Positions 7,594 to 16,313 of a stretch of DNA of 35,189 nt are shown here, one piece after another (within the stretch, counting starts at the first letter, position 1; every line of letters begins with the position of its first letter). This DNA comes from an uncultured Winogradskyella sp. (lineage in GTDB: Bacteria > Bacteroidota > Bacteroidia > Flavobacteriales > Flavobacteriaceae). The translations under genes were made by a program, and so were the position numbers. The notes below the pieces were generated by a model. It made no database searches, was not told the origin of the DNA, and saw nothing but the letters and a program-made list of their open reading frames with translations. The stretch covers positions 1 to 35,189 of the forward strand of contig NZ_CALGNH010000041.1 in assembly GCF_937958655.1 (NCBI RefSeq). Reading direction: 5' to 3'.

Positions 7594-8913
7594 ATGAATC
7601 ATTTACCTCTAATTATAAAGCGTGAATATTTGACTAAAGTTAAAAATAAGTCATTTATAATCATGACATTTTTAAGTCCATTGATTATGATTGCACTAAT
7701 TGCTGTTGTTGCTTATTTATCGCAGTTAAATAACGATAAACTGCGTACTATTTCCATTTTGGACGAAACGGGTTTTTTAGATGGTGTATTTAAAAATACA
7801 GATAATACGACCTATTCAGATTTGTCCAATATGGGTTTAAATCTTAAAGATGCAATTACTTTGGTCAAGAAAAAAGAAGATTATGGATTACTGCATATCG
7901 CCAAGGTTAATGAGCTAGAGGCTGTATCAAAGAATATTAAGTTTTATTCTGAAGACTCACCATCCTTAACCATAATATCTAGTTTAGAACGTAAAATTGA
8001 AAAACGGTTGCGCGAAATGAAACTTCAGAATGACGGTGTAACTTTAGAGCAGATTGAAGCTTCAAAAACATATGTTAATATTGCTCAAGAAAGTTTTGAA
8101 GGCGAAAAAACATCTAAAATCGATAATGTTATAAAACTGGCATTTGGTGGTATTGCAGGTTACCTCTTGTTTATGTTTATAATCATTTATGGTAATATGA
8201 TAATGCGCAGTGTTATTGAGGAAAAGACCAGTAGAATTATAGAAGTGATTATTTCATCGGTAAAGCCGGTGCAATTAATGCTAGGCAAAATAGTTGGTAC
8301 CTCATTAGCTGGTGTCACCCAATTTGCAATTTGGGTTATTTTGGGAGGTGTTTTAATGGTCGTAGTTTCTGCCATATTTGGTATTGATTTGAGCCAAGCA
8401 TCTACACCACAGCAAGAATTAATGAACCAAGCAATGCAAGCTGAAGGAGCTCAAGCTATGGTAGAAAATGTTATAACAGCAATTGGTAACTTACCAATGC
8501 TTAATTTAGTATTTGCATTTATTTTCTTTTTTATAGGTGGTTATTTACTCTATAGTAGTTTATATGCGGCCATAGGTGCTGCAGTGGATAACGAAACCGA
8601 TACGCAACAATTTATGCTGCCTATATTAATGCCTTTAATATTAGCAGTTTATGTGGGTGTGTTTACGGTTATTGAAGATCCTCACGGAACGGTATCAACC
8701 GTATTTTCATTTATACCTTTTACCTCGCCCGTTGTTATGTTAATGCGTATACCTTTTGGTGTACCGCTTTGGCAACAAGGCATATCCTTATTGCTTCTTA
8801 TTGGTACGTTTTTATTTGCGGTTTGGTTTGCGGCTAAAATATATCGTGTTGGTATATTAATGTATGGCAAAAAGCCTACCTATAAAGAAATATTTAAGTG
8901 GCTTAAATATTAA
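7594..8913 (+). CDS. ABC-2 type permease, NatB/YhaP-like
   Basis: Inner membrane protein of 439 residues. TM1 at about 22-43 after the typical N terminus LIIKREYLTKVKNKSFIIMT; a large extracytoplasmic segment (about 45-180); then five further hydrophobic segments from GGIAGYLLFMFIIIYGNMIM to LLLLIGTFLFAVWFAAKIY. The cytoplasmic motif RSVIEEKTSRIIEVIISSVKP (split by a turn) is characteristic of this permease family. It forms the channel for the ATPase just upstream, with 2 bases between the genes. Confidence 0.9.
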   Translation: MNHLPLIIKREYLTKVKNKSFIIMTFLSPLIMIALIAVVAYLSQLNNDKLRTISILDETGFLDGVFKNTDNTTYSDLSNMGLNLKDAITLVKKKEDYGLLHIAKVNELEAVSKNIKFYSEDSPSLTIISSLERKIEKRLREMKLQNDGVTLEQIEASKTYVNIAQESFEGEKTSKIDNVIKLAFGGIAGYLLFMFIIIYGNMIMRSVIEEKTSRIIEVIISSVKPVQLMLGKIVGTSLAGVTQFAIWVILGGVLMVVVSAIFGIDLSQASTPQQELMNQAMQAEGAQAMVENVITAIGNLPMLNLVFAFIFFFIGGYLLYSSLYAAIGAAVDNETDTQQFMLPILMPLILAVYVGVFTVIEDPHGTVSTVFSFIPFTSPVVMLMRIPFGVPLWQQGISLLLLIGTFLFAVWFAAKIYRVGILMYGKKPTYKEIFKWLKY

Positions 8914-8916
8914 TAT

Positions 8917-9792
8917 ATGCTTCAGGACCTAAAAGAAATAGAAGAAAGTATTACCGAAAGTACAGTTTGGGAAAAAACAAGTAACGTGCTGTCCATGCAT
9001 TTTAATATTGGTGATAATATTAGTATTTCAATATTTGATGTCATCATTTTAGTTACCGTAATTTTTATTACTTCGCTCTTTCTTAGAGTTATATTTAAAA
9101 TTTTAACACGCAAGTTGCCCGAAAACGACAAAGGAAAATTTAATGTAGTCTACGGTTATTTTAGATGGTTGGTTTACCTTGTTATTTTTCTAATTACCTT
9201 ACATTCTGTAGGTGTTAATGTTACCGCAGTTTTTGCAGCGTCAGCAGCATTACTTATAGGAATTGGTTTAGCCTTACAGACGCTATTTCAAGATATTATC
9301 TCGGGAGTTTTTATTCTTATAGATCAAACCGTACATGTCGGTGATATTATAGAGTTAGAAGGTAAGATCGGAAGAGTAGAAGAAATTAAATTAAGAACAA
9401 CACGAGCTGTAACTATAGATAATAAAGTATTAATAATACCCAATCACCTATACTTAACAAATACCCTCTATAATTGGACCCAAAACGGGTCTTTAACCAG
9501 AGAGAATATTACAGTAGGCGTTGCTTATGGGAGTGATGTAGAGCTAGTAAGAAAATTGCTACTGCAGGCTGCAAGTACGCATCCAGATGTTATATCTTCA
9601 CCAGAGCCTAATGTTATTTTTACAGATTTTGGAGATAGTTCCCTTAACTTTAGATTAGTATTTACACTTGCTGATAGTTTTAAGGCTACTTTTCCAAAGA
9701 GTGATATTAGATTTGAAATAAACAGACTTTTTAAAGAACATAAGATTAGTATTCCATTTCCACAACGCGATGTACATATTATTGAAAAATAA
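8917..9792 (+). CDS. MscS family mechanosensitive channel
   Basis: Protein of 291 residues in the inner membrane. After a short amphipathic N terminus come TM1 (about 37-60), TM2 (about 83-103) and the pore helix TM3 with small-residue packing, AASAALLIGIGLALQTLFQD. Next is the MscS beta domain (GVFILIDQTVHVGDIIELEG, IPNHLYLTNTLYNWT) and an alpha/beta C-terminal domain. It opens under membrane tension to release solutes during hypo-osmotic shock. It starts 3 bases after the permease stop and is followed by the DUF6268 gene after 4 bases. Confidence 0.93.
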   Translation: MLQDLKEIEESITESTVWEKTSNVLSMHFNIGDNISISIFDVIILVTVIFITSLFLRVIFKILTRKLPENDKGKFNVVYGYFRWLVYLVIFLITLHSVGVNVTAVFAASAALLIGIGLALQTLFQDIISGVFILIDQTVHVGDIIELEGKIGRVEEIKLRTTRAVTIDNKVLIIPNHLYLTNTLYNWTQNGSLTRENITVGVAYGSDVELVRKLLLQAASTHPDVISSPEPNVIFTDFGDSSLNFRLVFTLADSFKATFPKSDIRFEINRLFKEHKISIPFPQRDVHIIEK

Positions 9793-9796
9793 CAGA

Positions 9797-10687
9797 ATGA
9801 CTTTAAGCCTAAATAAATATTTTAAATTACTCATAATTGTCATACTATTTTGTGCACAATTTGCTGAAGCCCAACTTACAGACTTAGCGCGTTTAGAGTA
9901 TTCATATATCCCGAGTAAAAGTTCCGAAGATCAATACACACGTTTAAGACTATCGCTAAATTATCCTATTGAGACCAAAGAAGATTGTTATTTTATTGTG
10001 GGAGCAGAATATAATCGTATTATTCTAAACCTCAATGATAGATATCCCTTTGATACATCATTGTTAAATTCTATAACCATTATAGATTTAAATTTTGCGT
10101 ATACCTTTAAAACTAGCGAAAAGTGGAGACTAGGTTTTAAATTTAGTCCTAGAATAGCATCCTCTTTAACCACAAAAATTACTGGAGATGACTTTTTTTT
10201 AAACGGTGGTGCCTTTGCAATAAACGACAGAACCAAAGATGAAAGTTCAAAAAGACCTTACCGTTTAATTATGGGCTTAACATTTAATGCCAGTACAGGT
10301 TTGCCTTTTCCTCTACCATTTGTAAGTTACTACAGAAGGCCTAATGAAAAGTGGGCCTTTTCAGTTGGTGTGCCTAAGTCTAATATAAAGCGATTTTTTG
10401 ATGCAAAAAATACCGTTCAAGCTTTTGTGGGGCTAGATGGTTATTTTGCACATTTACAAGAACCGTCTTTGGTAAACGGCAGACAAGTAGATAATATATC
10501 GCTGTCGGTTATTGTTGGCGGTCTGGGCTACGAATATTTATTTACCAAACATTTAGTAGCTTATGCCTATACAGGCTATACATTTCGGTTAAATAATGTA
10601 CTAAGAGATGGAGATAGAAACGAAGTCTTTAAGTTAAATGATTTAAACAGTTTTTATCTAAGAACAGGAATAAAATTTAAAATATAA
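9797..10687 (+). CDS. DUF6268-like outer membrane beta-barrel protein
   Basis: About 296 residues from the ATG at 9797. A cleavable signal peptide, SLNKYFKLLIIVILFCAQFAEAQ minus its first three residues shown elsewhere, precedes alternating-residue strands rich in aromatics (YSYIPSK, YFIVGAEYNRIILN, WRLGFKFSPRI, HLVAYAYTGYTFRLNN) and a final FYLRTGIKFKI ending in a hydrophobic strand, as expected of an outer membrane barrel. An in-frame ATG at 9770 overlaps mscS and would give a longer leader; 9797, just after the mscS stop, gives a better signal peptide. The family call is from memory of the Bacteroidota barrel DUF6268. Function unknown. Confidence 0.75.
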   Translation: MTLSLNKYFKLLIIVILFCAQFAEAQLTDLARLEYSYIPSKSSEDQYTRLRLSLNYPIETKEDCYFIVGAEYNRIILNLNDRYPFDTSLLNSITIIDLNFAYTFKTSEKWRLGFKFSPRIASSLTTKITGDDFFLNGGAFAINDRTKDESSKRPYRLIMGLTFNASTGLPFPLPFVSYYRRPNEKWAFSVGVPKSNIKRFFDAKNTVQAFVGLDGYFAHLQEPSLVNGRQVDNISLSVIVGGLGYEYLFTKHLVAYAYTGYTFRLNNVLRDGDRNEVFKLNDLNSFYLRTGIKFKI

Positions 10688-10689
10688 CA

Positions 10690-11853
10690 ATGTCAAAAAT
10701 ATTAATAATTGAAGATGAATCTGCGATAAGAAGAGTTTTAGTTAAAATTCTTTCAGAAGAAAATGACACTTATAAAGTTGAAGAAGCAGAAGACGGATTA
10801 GCGGGTATAGAAAAAATTAAAAAGAACGATTATGATTTGGTGCTTTGCGATATAAAGATGCCAAAAATGGATGGAGTAGAAGTATTAGAAGCGGTAAAAA
10901 AAATTAAACCAGAAATACCAATGGTAATGATTTCTGGCCATGGCGACTTAGACACTGCCGTAAATACAATGCGCTTGGGGGCGTTTGACTATATCTCTAA
11001 ACCACCAGATTTAAACCGATTATTAAATACAGTACGGATAGCGTTAGATAGAAAAGAACTGGTTGTAGAAAATAAAATGCTCAAAAAGAAAGTGAGTAAA
11101 AACTACAAAATGATAGGAGAGAGTAGCGCTATAGGCCGTATTAAAGAAATGATAGATAAAGTTGCACCAACAGATGCGCGAGTATTAGTTACTGGTCCTA
11201 ATGGCACAGGTAAAGAACTCGTAGCACATTGGTTACATCAAAAAAGCGAACGTTCTAAAGGCCCTATGATTGAGGTTAATTGCGCTGCCATTCCGAGTGA
11301 ACTGATAGAAAGCGAATTGTTTGGGCATGTAAAAGGAGCTTTTACATCTGCCAATAAAGATAGAGCTGGTAAATTTGAAGCCGCAAATGGTGGTACTATA
11401 TTTTTGGATGAGATTGGAGATATGAGTTTATCAGCTCAGGCTAAAGTATTAAGGGCGCTTCAAGAAAGCAGAATTCAGCGCGTAGGTAGTGATAAAGACA
11501 TCAAAGTAAATGTAAGAGTTGTTGCAGCAACCAATAAGAATCTTAAAAAAGAAATTGCAGACGGAAAATTCAGAGAAGATTTGTACCATAGATTGGCCGT
11601 TATTTTAATAGAAGTCCCAGCCTTAAATGATAGACGCGAAGATATCCCGCTTCTGGTTGATTATTTTGCAGAAAAGATTTCTAATGAACAAGGCACGGCC
11701 AAAAAATCATTTTCTGCAAAAGCTATCAAATTATTGCAAGATTATGACTGGACAGGGAATATACGAGAGTTACGTAACGTCGTTGAACGCCTCATTATTT
11801 TAGGAGGAACAGAAGTAAGCGAAGCAGATGTAAATTCATTTGCTTCAAAATAA
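10690..11853 (+). CDS. Sigma-54 type response regulator lacking a DNA-binding domain
   Basis: Protein of 387 residues. Receiver domain 1-120 with acceptor D54, conserved S82 and K104. AAA+ domain about 140-375: Walker A GPNGTGKE (169-176), sigma-54 contact loop GAFTSA (216-221; consensus GAFTGA), Walker B TIFLDE (D240, E241), arginine-finger segment FREDLYHRL, sensor [10 protein letters not shown] (356-363). It ends at VNSFASK with no Fis-type helix-turn-helix, which NtrC-family activators usually carry over about 60 further residues. The next bases do not continue such a domain. It may work from solution, as H. pylori FlgR does. No partner histidine kinase is in the window. Confidence 0.9.
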   Translation: MSKILIIEDESAIRRVLVKILSEENDTYKVEEAEDGLAGIEKIKKNDYDLVLCDIKMPKMDGVEVLEAVKKIKPEIPMVMISGHGDLDTAVNTMRLGAFDYISKPPDLNRLLNTVRIALDRKELVVENKMLKKKVSKNYKMIGESSAIGRIKEMIDKVAPTDARVLVTGPNGTGKELVAHWLHQKSERSKGPMIEVNCAAIPSELIESELFGHVKGAFTSANKDRAGKFEAANGGTIFLDEIGDMSLSAQAKVLRALQESRIQRVGSDKDIKVNVRVVAATNKNLKKEIADGKFREDLYHRLAVILIEVPALNDRREDIPLLVDYFAEKISNEQGTAKKSFSAKAIKLLQDYDWTGNIRELRNVVERLIILGGTEVSEADVNSFASK

Positions 11854-11868
11854 TAATGTTAACACCAC

Positions 11869-11897
11869 TGTCATCTAGAGCGTAGTCTAAAGATTTA
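11869..11897 (+). repeat. Degenerate dispersed element
   Basis: TGTCATCTAGAGCGTAGTCT followed by AAAGATTTA resembles the common Bacteroidota repeat with TGAGCGTAGTCGAA in the middle. It sits in the 64-base gap between the response regulator and ppk2. Confidence 0.6.
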
Positions 11898-11917
11898 GTG
11901 AAGCAAAGTTTAAAAAC

Positions 11918-12799
11918 ATGAAAATAATAGATATACAAGATTTTAAAATAAAATCTAAAATCAGCATTAAAGACTTACCAACAAAAGTTGACCTGCAAGC
12001 CGATAAAAAAGAACTTAAAACAGCTTTAAGGGCAGTCAGTAAAGACTTGGCAGATATACAAAACGCTATGTATGCGCACGGTAAGTATTCTGTTTTATTT
12101 TGTATACAAGGCATGGATACCGCAGGTAAAGATAGTTTAATACGCGAGGTGTTTAAAGAATTTAATGTTAGAGGCATAGTAGCCCATAGTTTTAAAAAAC
12201 CAACAGATTTAGAGTTAAAACACGATTATTTGTGGCGGCATTATCTGGCCTTACCTGCCAGAGGTAAATTCGGAATTTTTAATAGAACACATTACGAAAA
12301 TGTATTAGTAACACGTGTACATCCTAACTACTTAATGTACGAGAATATGCCAGGCATTAATTCGGTAGAAGATGTTAACGATGCCTTTTGGGACAGACGT
12401 TTTCAGGAAATCAATAATTTTTAAAAACATATTGCAGACAATGGTACTATAATATTTAAGTTCTTTTTAAATCTTTCTAAAGGTGAGCAAAAGAATCGGC
12501 TTTTACGACGCTTAAACCGACCAGATAAAAATTGGAAATTTTCAGCAGATGATCTTAAAGAGCGTAAACTTTGGGACAAATACCAACATTGTTATGAAGA
12601 TGTGTTGAATAGAAGCTCTAAAGTACATGCACCGTGGTTTAATATTCCAGCAGATGATAAGCCAACGGCAAGGTATTTAGTCGCAAAAATTTTATTAGAG
12701 ACTTTAAAAACCTATTCCGACATAGAAGAACCTGAGTTACCTGCCAAGGAAAAAGCCAATATTGATTTATATAAAAACGAATTAGAAAATGAAAACTAG
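11918..12799 (+). pseudogene. ppk2: Polyphosphate kinase 2 gene with in-frame stop
   Basis: PPK2 enzymes transfer phosphate between polyphosphate and nucleotides. Codons 1-168 encode the N-terminal half: Walker A GMDTAGKDS (65-73) and GIFNRTHYENVLVTRVHP (119-136). Codon 169 is TAA (12422-12424). The frame then continues unchanged with KHIADNGTIIFKFFLNLSK, the lid sequence RLLRRLNRPDKNWKFS and a normal C terminus at YKNELENEN, 293 codons in all, the usual PPK2 length. Homologues usually have Glu in this spot (INNFEKH), so a single G-to-T change explains it. The truncated product would lack the lid and part of the active site and is probably inactive. The stop overlaps the M28 peptidase start by 11 bases. 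Confidence 0.88.
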
Positions 12800-14192
12800 A
12801 TTTATAACCCTGGTTTTATTGTGTTTTGTTACATATAATAATGCCCAATCCGATGAGGATATTTTAAAGACTATTTATAAAACGTCGCTCACCAACGGAC
12901 ATAGTTACCAATGGCTAGATTATTTATCTAATACTATTGGAGGACGCTTATCGGGTTCTACCAATGCAGCGTTAGCTGTGCAATACACAAAATCCGAACT
13001 TGAAAAGCTTGGATTAGATAAAGTTTGGTTGCAACCAGTCATGGTACCAAAGTGGGTTAGAGGTCAGCAAGAGATGGCTTATTTTCAGAGTTCAGGAACC
13101 ATACATAAGGTTAATATTTGTGCCTTAGGTGGCTCAGTAGCAACACCAGAAAAAGGAACCAAAGCAAAAGTGATTGAAGTTGCTACCTATAAAGATTTAG
13201 AAGCACTAGGTGAAGAAAATATTAAAGGAAAAATTGTATTTATTAACCGATCTTGGGAGCAAGAATTGGTCAATACCTTTCAGGCCTATGGAGGTTGTTC
13301 TGTAGAACGTTACCGAGGAGCGGCCGAAGCTGCCCAGTATGGAGCTGTTGGTACCATTGTGCGTTCTTTGAGTTCGCGGCAAGATGATTACCCTCATACA
13401 GGGAGTATGAGTTATGGTGACTTGCCTGTTGTACAACGGATTCCTTCAGCCGCCATTAGTACCAATGATGCCGTAAAGTTAAGTGAGGCATTAAAGAACG
13501 ATAAAGATCTTTTATTTCATTTTGAAATGAGTTGCAAACAGTTTGAAGATGTACAATCTTATAATGTTATTGGAGAGCTCACAGGTAGCGAGTTTCCCAA
13601 TGAGTATATGCTTGTAGGAGGTCATTTAGACTCTTGGGATTTAGGAGATGGAGCGCACGACGATGGTGCAGGTGTAGTGCAATCTATGGACGTGTTACGT
13701 TTATTAAAGAAGAGCGGAATTAAGCCTAAGCGTAGTATTAGAGTAGTGCTCTTTATGAATGAGGAAAATGGTTTACGAGGAGGAAGAAAATATGCTGAAG
13801 TAGCCAAAGCTAAGAATGAAAAGCACGTCTTTGCTCTAGAGAGTGATGCTGGCGGATTTACACCACGAGGCTTTAGTTTTGATTGTAGTGATTTAATATT
13901 TTCTAAAATTGAAGACTGGAAACCACTTTTTAAGCCTTATTTAATTCACTATTTTGAACAAGGAAGAAGCGGTGCAGATATAGGGCCTTTAAAAAATGAT
14001 GCCATTGTATTGGCAGGTTTACGGCCAGATTCACAACGTTATTTCGATCATCATCATGCGGCAAATGATACGTTTATACACGTCAACAAAAGAGAATTAG
14101 AGCTTGGTGCTGCTACCATGACCGCTTTGGTCTATCTCATGGATAAATATGGTACTGAAACGATTACTAATATAAAGGAAATTAAAGATTAA
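12789..14192 (+). CDS. Secreted M28 family zinc peptidase
   Basis: Protein of 467 residues, carboxypeptidase Q-like. Signal peptide MKTRFITLVLLCFVTYNNAQ. A PA (protease-associated) insert lies around 120-240. The M28 catalytic domain starts near 258 with zinc ligands H279 (GGHLDSW), D291 (AHDDGAG), E326 next to the catalytic E325 (MNEENGL), D353 (ESDAGG) and a histidine in HHHAAND (421-423). All expected residues are present. It probably acts as a periplasmic or outer-surface aminopeptidase or dipeptidase. Its start overlaps the end of ppk2, so it is probably the distal part of the same operon. Confidence 0.92.
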   Translation: MKTRFITLVLLCFVTYNNAQSDEDILKTIYKTSLTNGHSYQWLDYLSNTIGGRLSGSTNAALAVQYTKSELEKLGLDKVWLQPVMVPKWVRGQQEMAYFQSSGTIHKVNICALGGSVATPEKGTKAKVIEVATYKDLEALGEENIKGKIVFINRSWEQELVNTFQAYGGCSVERYRGAAEAAQYGAVGTIVRSLSSRQDDYPHTGSMSYGDLPVVQRIPSAAISTNDAVKLSEALKNDKDLLFHFEMSCKQFEDVQSYNVIGELTGSEFPNEYMLVGGHLDSWDLGDGAHDDGAGVVQSMDVLRLLKKSGIKPKRSIRVVLFMNEENGLRGGRKYAEVAKAKNEKHVFALESDAGGFTPRGFSFDCSDLIFSKIEDWKPLFKPYLIHYFEQGRSGADIGPLKNDAIVLAGLRPDSQRYFDHHHAANDTFIHVNKRELELGAATMTALVYLMDKYGTETITNIKEIKD

Positions 14193-14196
14193 GACT

Positions 14197-14781
14197 ATGC
14201 TTTTAAAAACAAGAATGATTTCATTAATTAGTGCAATTTGTTTGTTTTCGTTGAGTTTTGGGCAAGAAACTTCTAATACTGAGTTACCTTACTACGAAGT
14301 GCCTAACTATCCAAAAGAGTTTACAGCTGGTACAATGGCAGCGCGTATGGTAGATGCCTTAGGTTTTCGTTTTTATTGGGCGAGTGATGGCTTAACAGAA
14401 AAAGACTTGGCTTATAAGGCCAATGAAGGAGGTCGTTCTACAGAAGCCACTATAAAGCACATATATGATTTATCAAAAATCATTGCTAATTCAACATTAA
14501 AAAAAACAAACTCTAGAACTGAAGATGAGTTATCATATTCTGAAATGAGAATTAAAACGTTGAATAACCTTAAAACAGCCGCAGATATTTTAAGAGCAAG
14601 TGATGATATTTCACAATTCAAAATTATTTTTGGTGAACAAGAGATTCCGTTTTGGAATCAAGTTAATGGTCCTATAGCTGATGCTATATGGCACTGCGGA
14701 CAACTCGTAATATACAGACGGTCTACTGGGAATCCTATTAACCCCAAAGTGAACCATTTTACAGGAAAAGTAAATGAGTGA
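14197..14781 (+). CDS. Secreted DinB-like four-helix protein
   Basis: Protein of 194 residues with a signal peptide (ISAICLFSLSFGQ, cleavage near 23). The mature part is helical with a DinB/YfiT-like pattern: MAARMVDALGFRFYWAS in helix 1, H88 in TIKHIYDLS and H166 in DAIWHCGQLVIYRR, the histidines where DinB proteins bind a divalent metal. Many DinB-like proteins are metal-dependent thiol transferases, but the reaction of this secreted subgroup is unknown. It starts 4 bases after the peptidase stop and is probably the last gene of the operon. Confidence 0.75.
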   Translation: MLLKTRMISLISAICLFSLSFGQETSNTELPYYEVPNYPKEFTAGTMAARMVDALGFRFYWASDGLTEKDLAYKANEGGRSTEATIKHIYDLSKIIANSTLKKTNSRTEDELSYSEMRIKTLNNLKTAADILRASDDISQFKIIFGEQEIPFWNQVNGPIADAIWHCGQLVIYRRSTGNPINPKVNHFTGKVNE

Positions 14782-14959
14782 ATACTTATTTTTAACATAG
14801 TTGTCCAAAACAAATTCATTCGGTTTTACTAGTTAAGAGCGTTAGTAAAGTCATTGGGTATTACGTGAAAAAACTAGGCTTTATTCTGCCCTTTACTGAT
14901 GCAACAAGTAAAATAAATATAACGTCTAAATATATATTTAATGTTTGTTTAGCTAAAAA

Positions 14960-14986
14960 AAAAGCGCTGCACTCTGCAACGCTTTT
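14960..14986 (-). terminator. lysA terminator
   Basis: Complementary arms AAAAGCG and CGCTTTT with an inner TGCA/TGCA pair (one mismatch between them) and loop CTC. On the minus strand a run of nine T follows. It starts 5 bases past the lysA stop. Confidence 0.85.
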
Positions 14987-14990
14987 ACTT

Positions 14991-16196
14991 TTAAATGCTA
15001 ATTTCAAGCTGATTATTAAGAATATCATCAAAAGTTTCGCGCTTTCTAATAAGATGCGCTTCTCCCTTATGAATTAGTACCTCGGCAGGACGATAGCGCG
15101 AATTATAGTTACTAGCCATAGAATAACAATAAGCACCTGCATTTTTAAAGCATAAAATATCACCTTGGTTAATTTCATTAATGCGCCTATTATTAGCAAA
15201 CGTATCTGTTTCACAGATATAACCTACCACAGAATAAAAGCGCTCTCTTCCTTTAGGGTTAGAAATATTGAGAATTTCATGTTGCGAGCCATATAACATT
15301 GGTCTTATGAGATGATTGAATCCCGAATCTACCTGAGCAAAAACAGTAGACGTGGTTTGTTTAACAACATTCACCTTTGCTAAGAATACCCCAGCTTCAC
15401 TCACTAAAAATTTTCCTGGCTCAAACGCTAAAGTTAAATCTTTACCATAAGATTTACAGAAGTCGTTGAACCTTTTAGATAATTTTTTGCCCAATTCTTC
15501 AATATTAGTTTCAATATCGCCAGGTTTGTAAGGAACCTTAAAACCAGATCCAAAATCTATAAAGTCTAAATTTTTGAAGTTTTTTGCAGTTTCAAATAAA
15601 ATTTCGCTGGCATAGAGAAAAACATCAATATCCAAAATATCACTTCCGGTATGCATATGAATACCATTAATGTGCATACCTGTATTTTCAACGATACGAA
15701 TCAATAAAGGGATTTGGTGAATTGAAATACCAAATTTACTATCAATATGTCCTACGGAAATATTGGTATTGCCACCTGCCATAACATGAGGGTTAATGCG
15801 AATACAAACAGGAATATTTGGATATTTGGTTCCGAATTGTTCTAAAATCGACAGGTTATCTATATTAATCTGAACTCCAAGTTTGGCAACACTTTCAATC
15901 TCTTCTAAGGAAACACCATTTGGTGTAAAGATGATACGTTCTGGTTTAAACCCAGCTTTTAGACCTAATTGTACCTCTTGTATGGATACCGTATCTATAC
16001 CAGAACCCAAAGAATTAAACAATTTAAGTATTGAAATATTAGATAAAGCTTTTACAGCATAATTAAGCTTTAAATTCTTAACTTTATTAAATGCGTTTGT
16101 TAAGCGCTTATATTGGTTAATGATGGTATCGGCATCATACACATAAACAGGACTTCCAAATTCCTTGGCAATGTTTAAAAGGGTGTTATTGTTCAT
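14991..16196 (-). CDS. lysA: Diaminopimelate decarboxylase
   Basis: PLP enzyme of 401 residues, fold type III, converting meso-diaminopimelate to L-lysine and CO2; the last step of lysine synthesis. Schiff-base lysine K49 in LNYAVKA, phosphate-binding glycine-rich segments (DFGSGFKVPY; EPGKFLVSEAG), active-site cysteine in CETDTF and the C-terminal NAGAYCYSMASNYN motif. Length is normal. A TAnnTTTG box precedes it and a strong terminator follows, so it is monocistronic. It is divergent from the ACT-domain gene at 16314, a pairing that suggests that protein takes part in lysine or aspartate-pathway control. Confidence 0.96.
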   Translation of the reverse strand: MNNNTLLNIAKEFGSPVYVYDADTIINQYKRLTNAFNKVKNLKLNYAVKALSNISILKLFNSLGSGIDTVSIQEVQLGLKAGFKPERIIFTPNGVSLEEIESVAKLGVQINIDNLSILEQFGTKYPNIPVCIRINPHVMAGGNTNISVGHIDSKFGISIHQIPLLIRIVENTGMHINGIHMHTGSDILDIDVFLYASEILFETAKNFKNLDFIDFGSGFKVPYKPGDIETNIEELGKKLSKRFNDFCKSYGKDLTLAFEPGKFLVSEAGVFLAKVNVVKQTTSTVFAQVDSGFNHLIRPMLYGSQHEILNISNPKGRERFYSVVGYICETDTFANNRRINEINQGDILCFKNAGAYCYSMASNYNSRYRPAEVLIHKGEAHLIRKRETFDDILNNQLEISI

Positions 16197-16222
16197 AATT
16201 TTTAGGTTCCTAAATTAAGTCG

Positions 16223-16230
16223 CAAAACTA
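16223..16230 (-). promoter_or_regulatory. Putative lysA -7 box
   Basis: On the minus strand TAGTTTTG, a match to TAnnTTTG, 27 bases before the lysA ATG. Confidence 0.6.
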
Positions 16231-16272
16231 GTTTGAAGCTTAACGCTAAAAAATTATTTAATCATAATTTAC

Positions 16273-16280
16273 TAAATTTG
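16273..16280 (+). promoter_or_regulatory. Putative promoter of the ACT-domain gene
   Basis: TAAATTTG matches TAnnTTTG, 33 bases before the ATG at 16314. With the lysA box it forms a divergent promoter pair about 43 bases apart, where one bound regulator could affect both. Confidence 0.6.
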
Positions 16281-16313
16281 CACATAATGTTAAATAATTA
16301 ACAACTATCGCTT

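Noticed and set aside
9770..9796. Earlier start of the DUF6268 gene, overlapping mscS
   Set aside because: The ATG at 9797 just after the mscS stop gives a cleaner signal peptide.
12422..12424. Recoded stop codon or alternative genetic code in ppk2
   Set aside because: TAA ends many intact genes here in the normal way, and no selenocysteine or pyrrolysine context is seen; mutation or base error is simpler.
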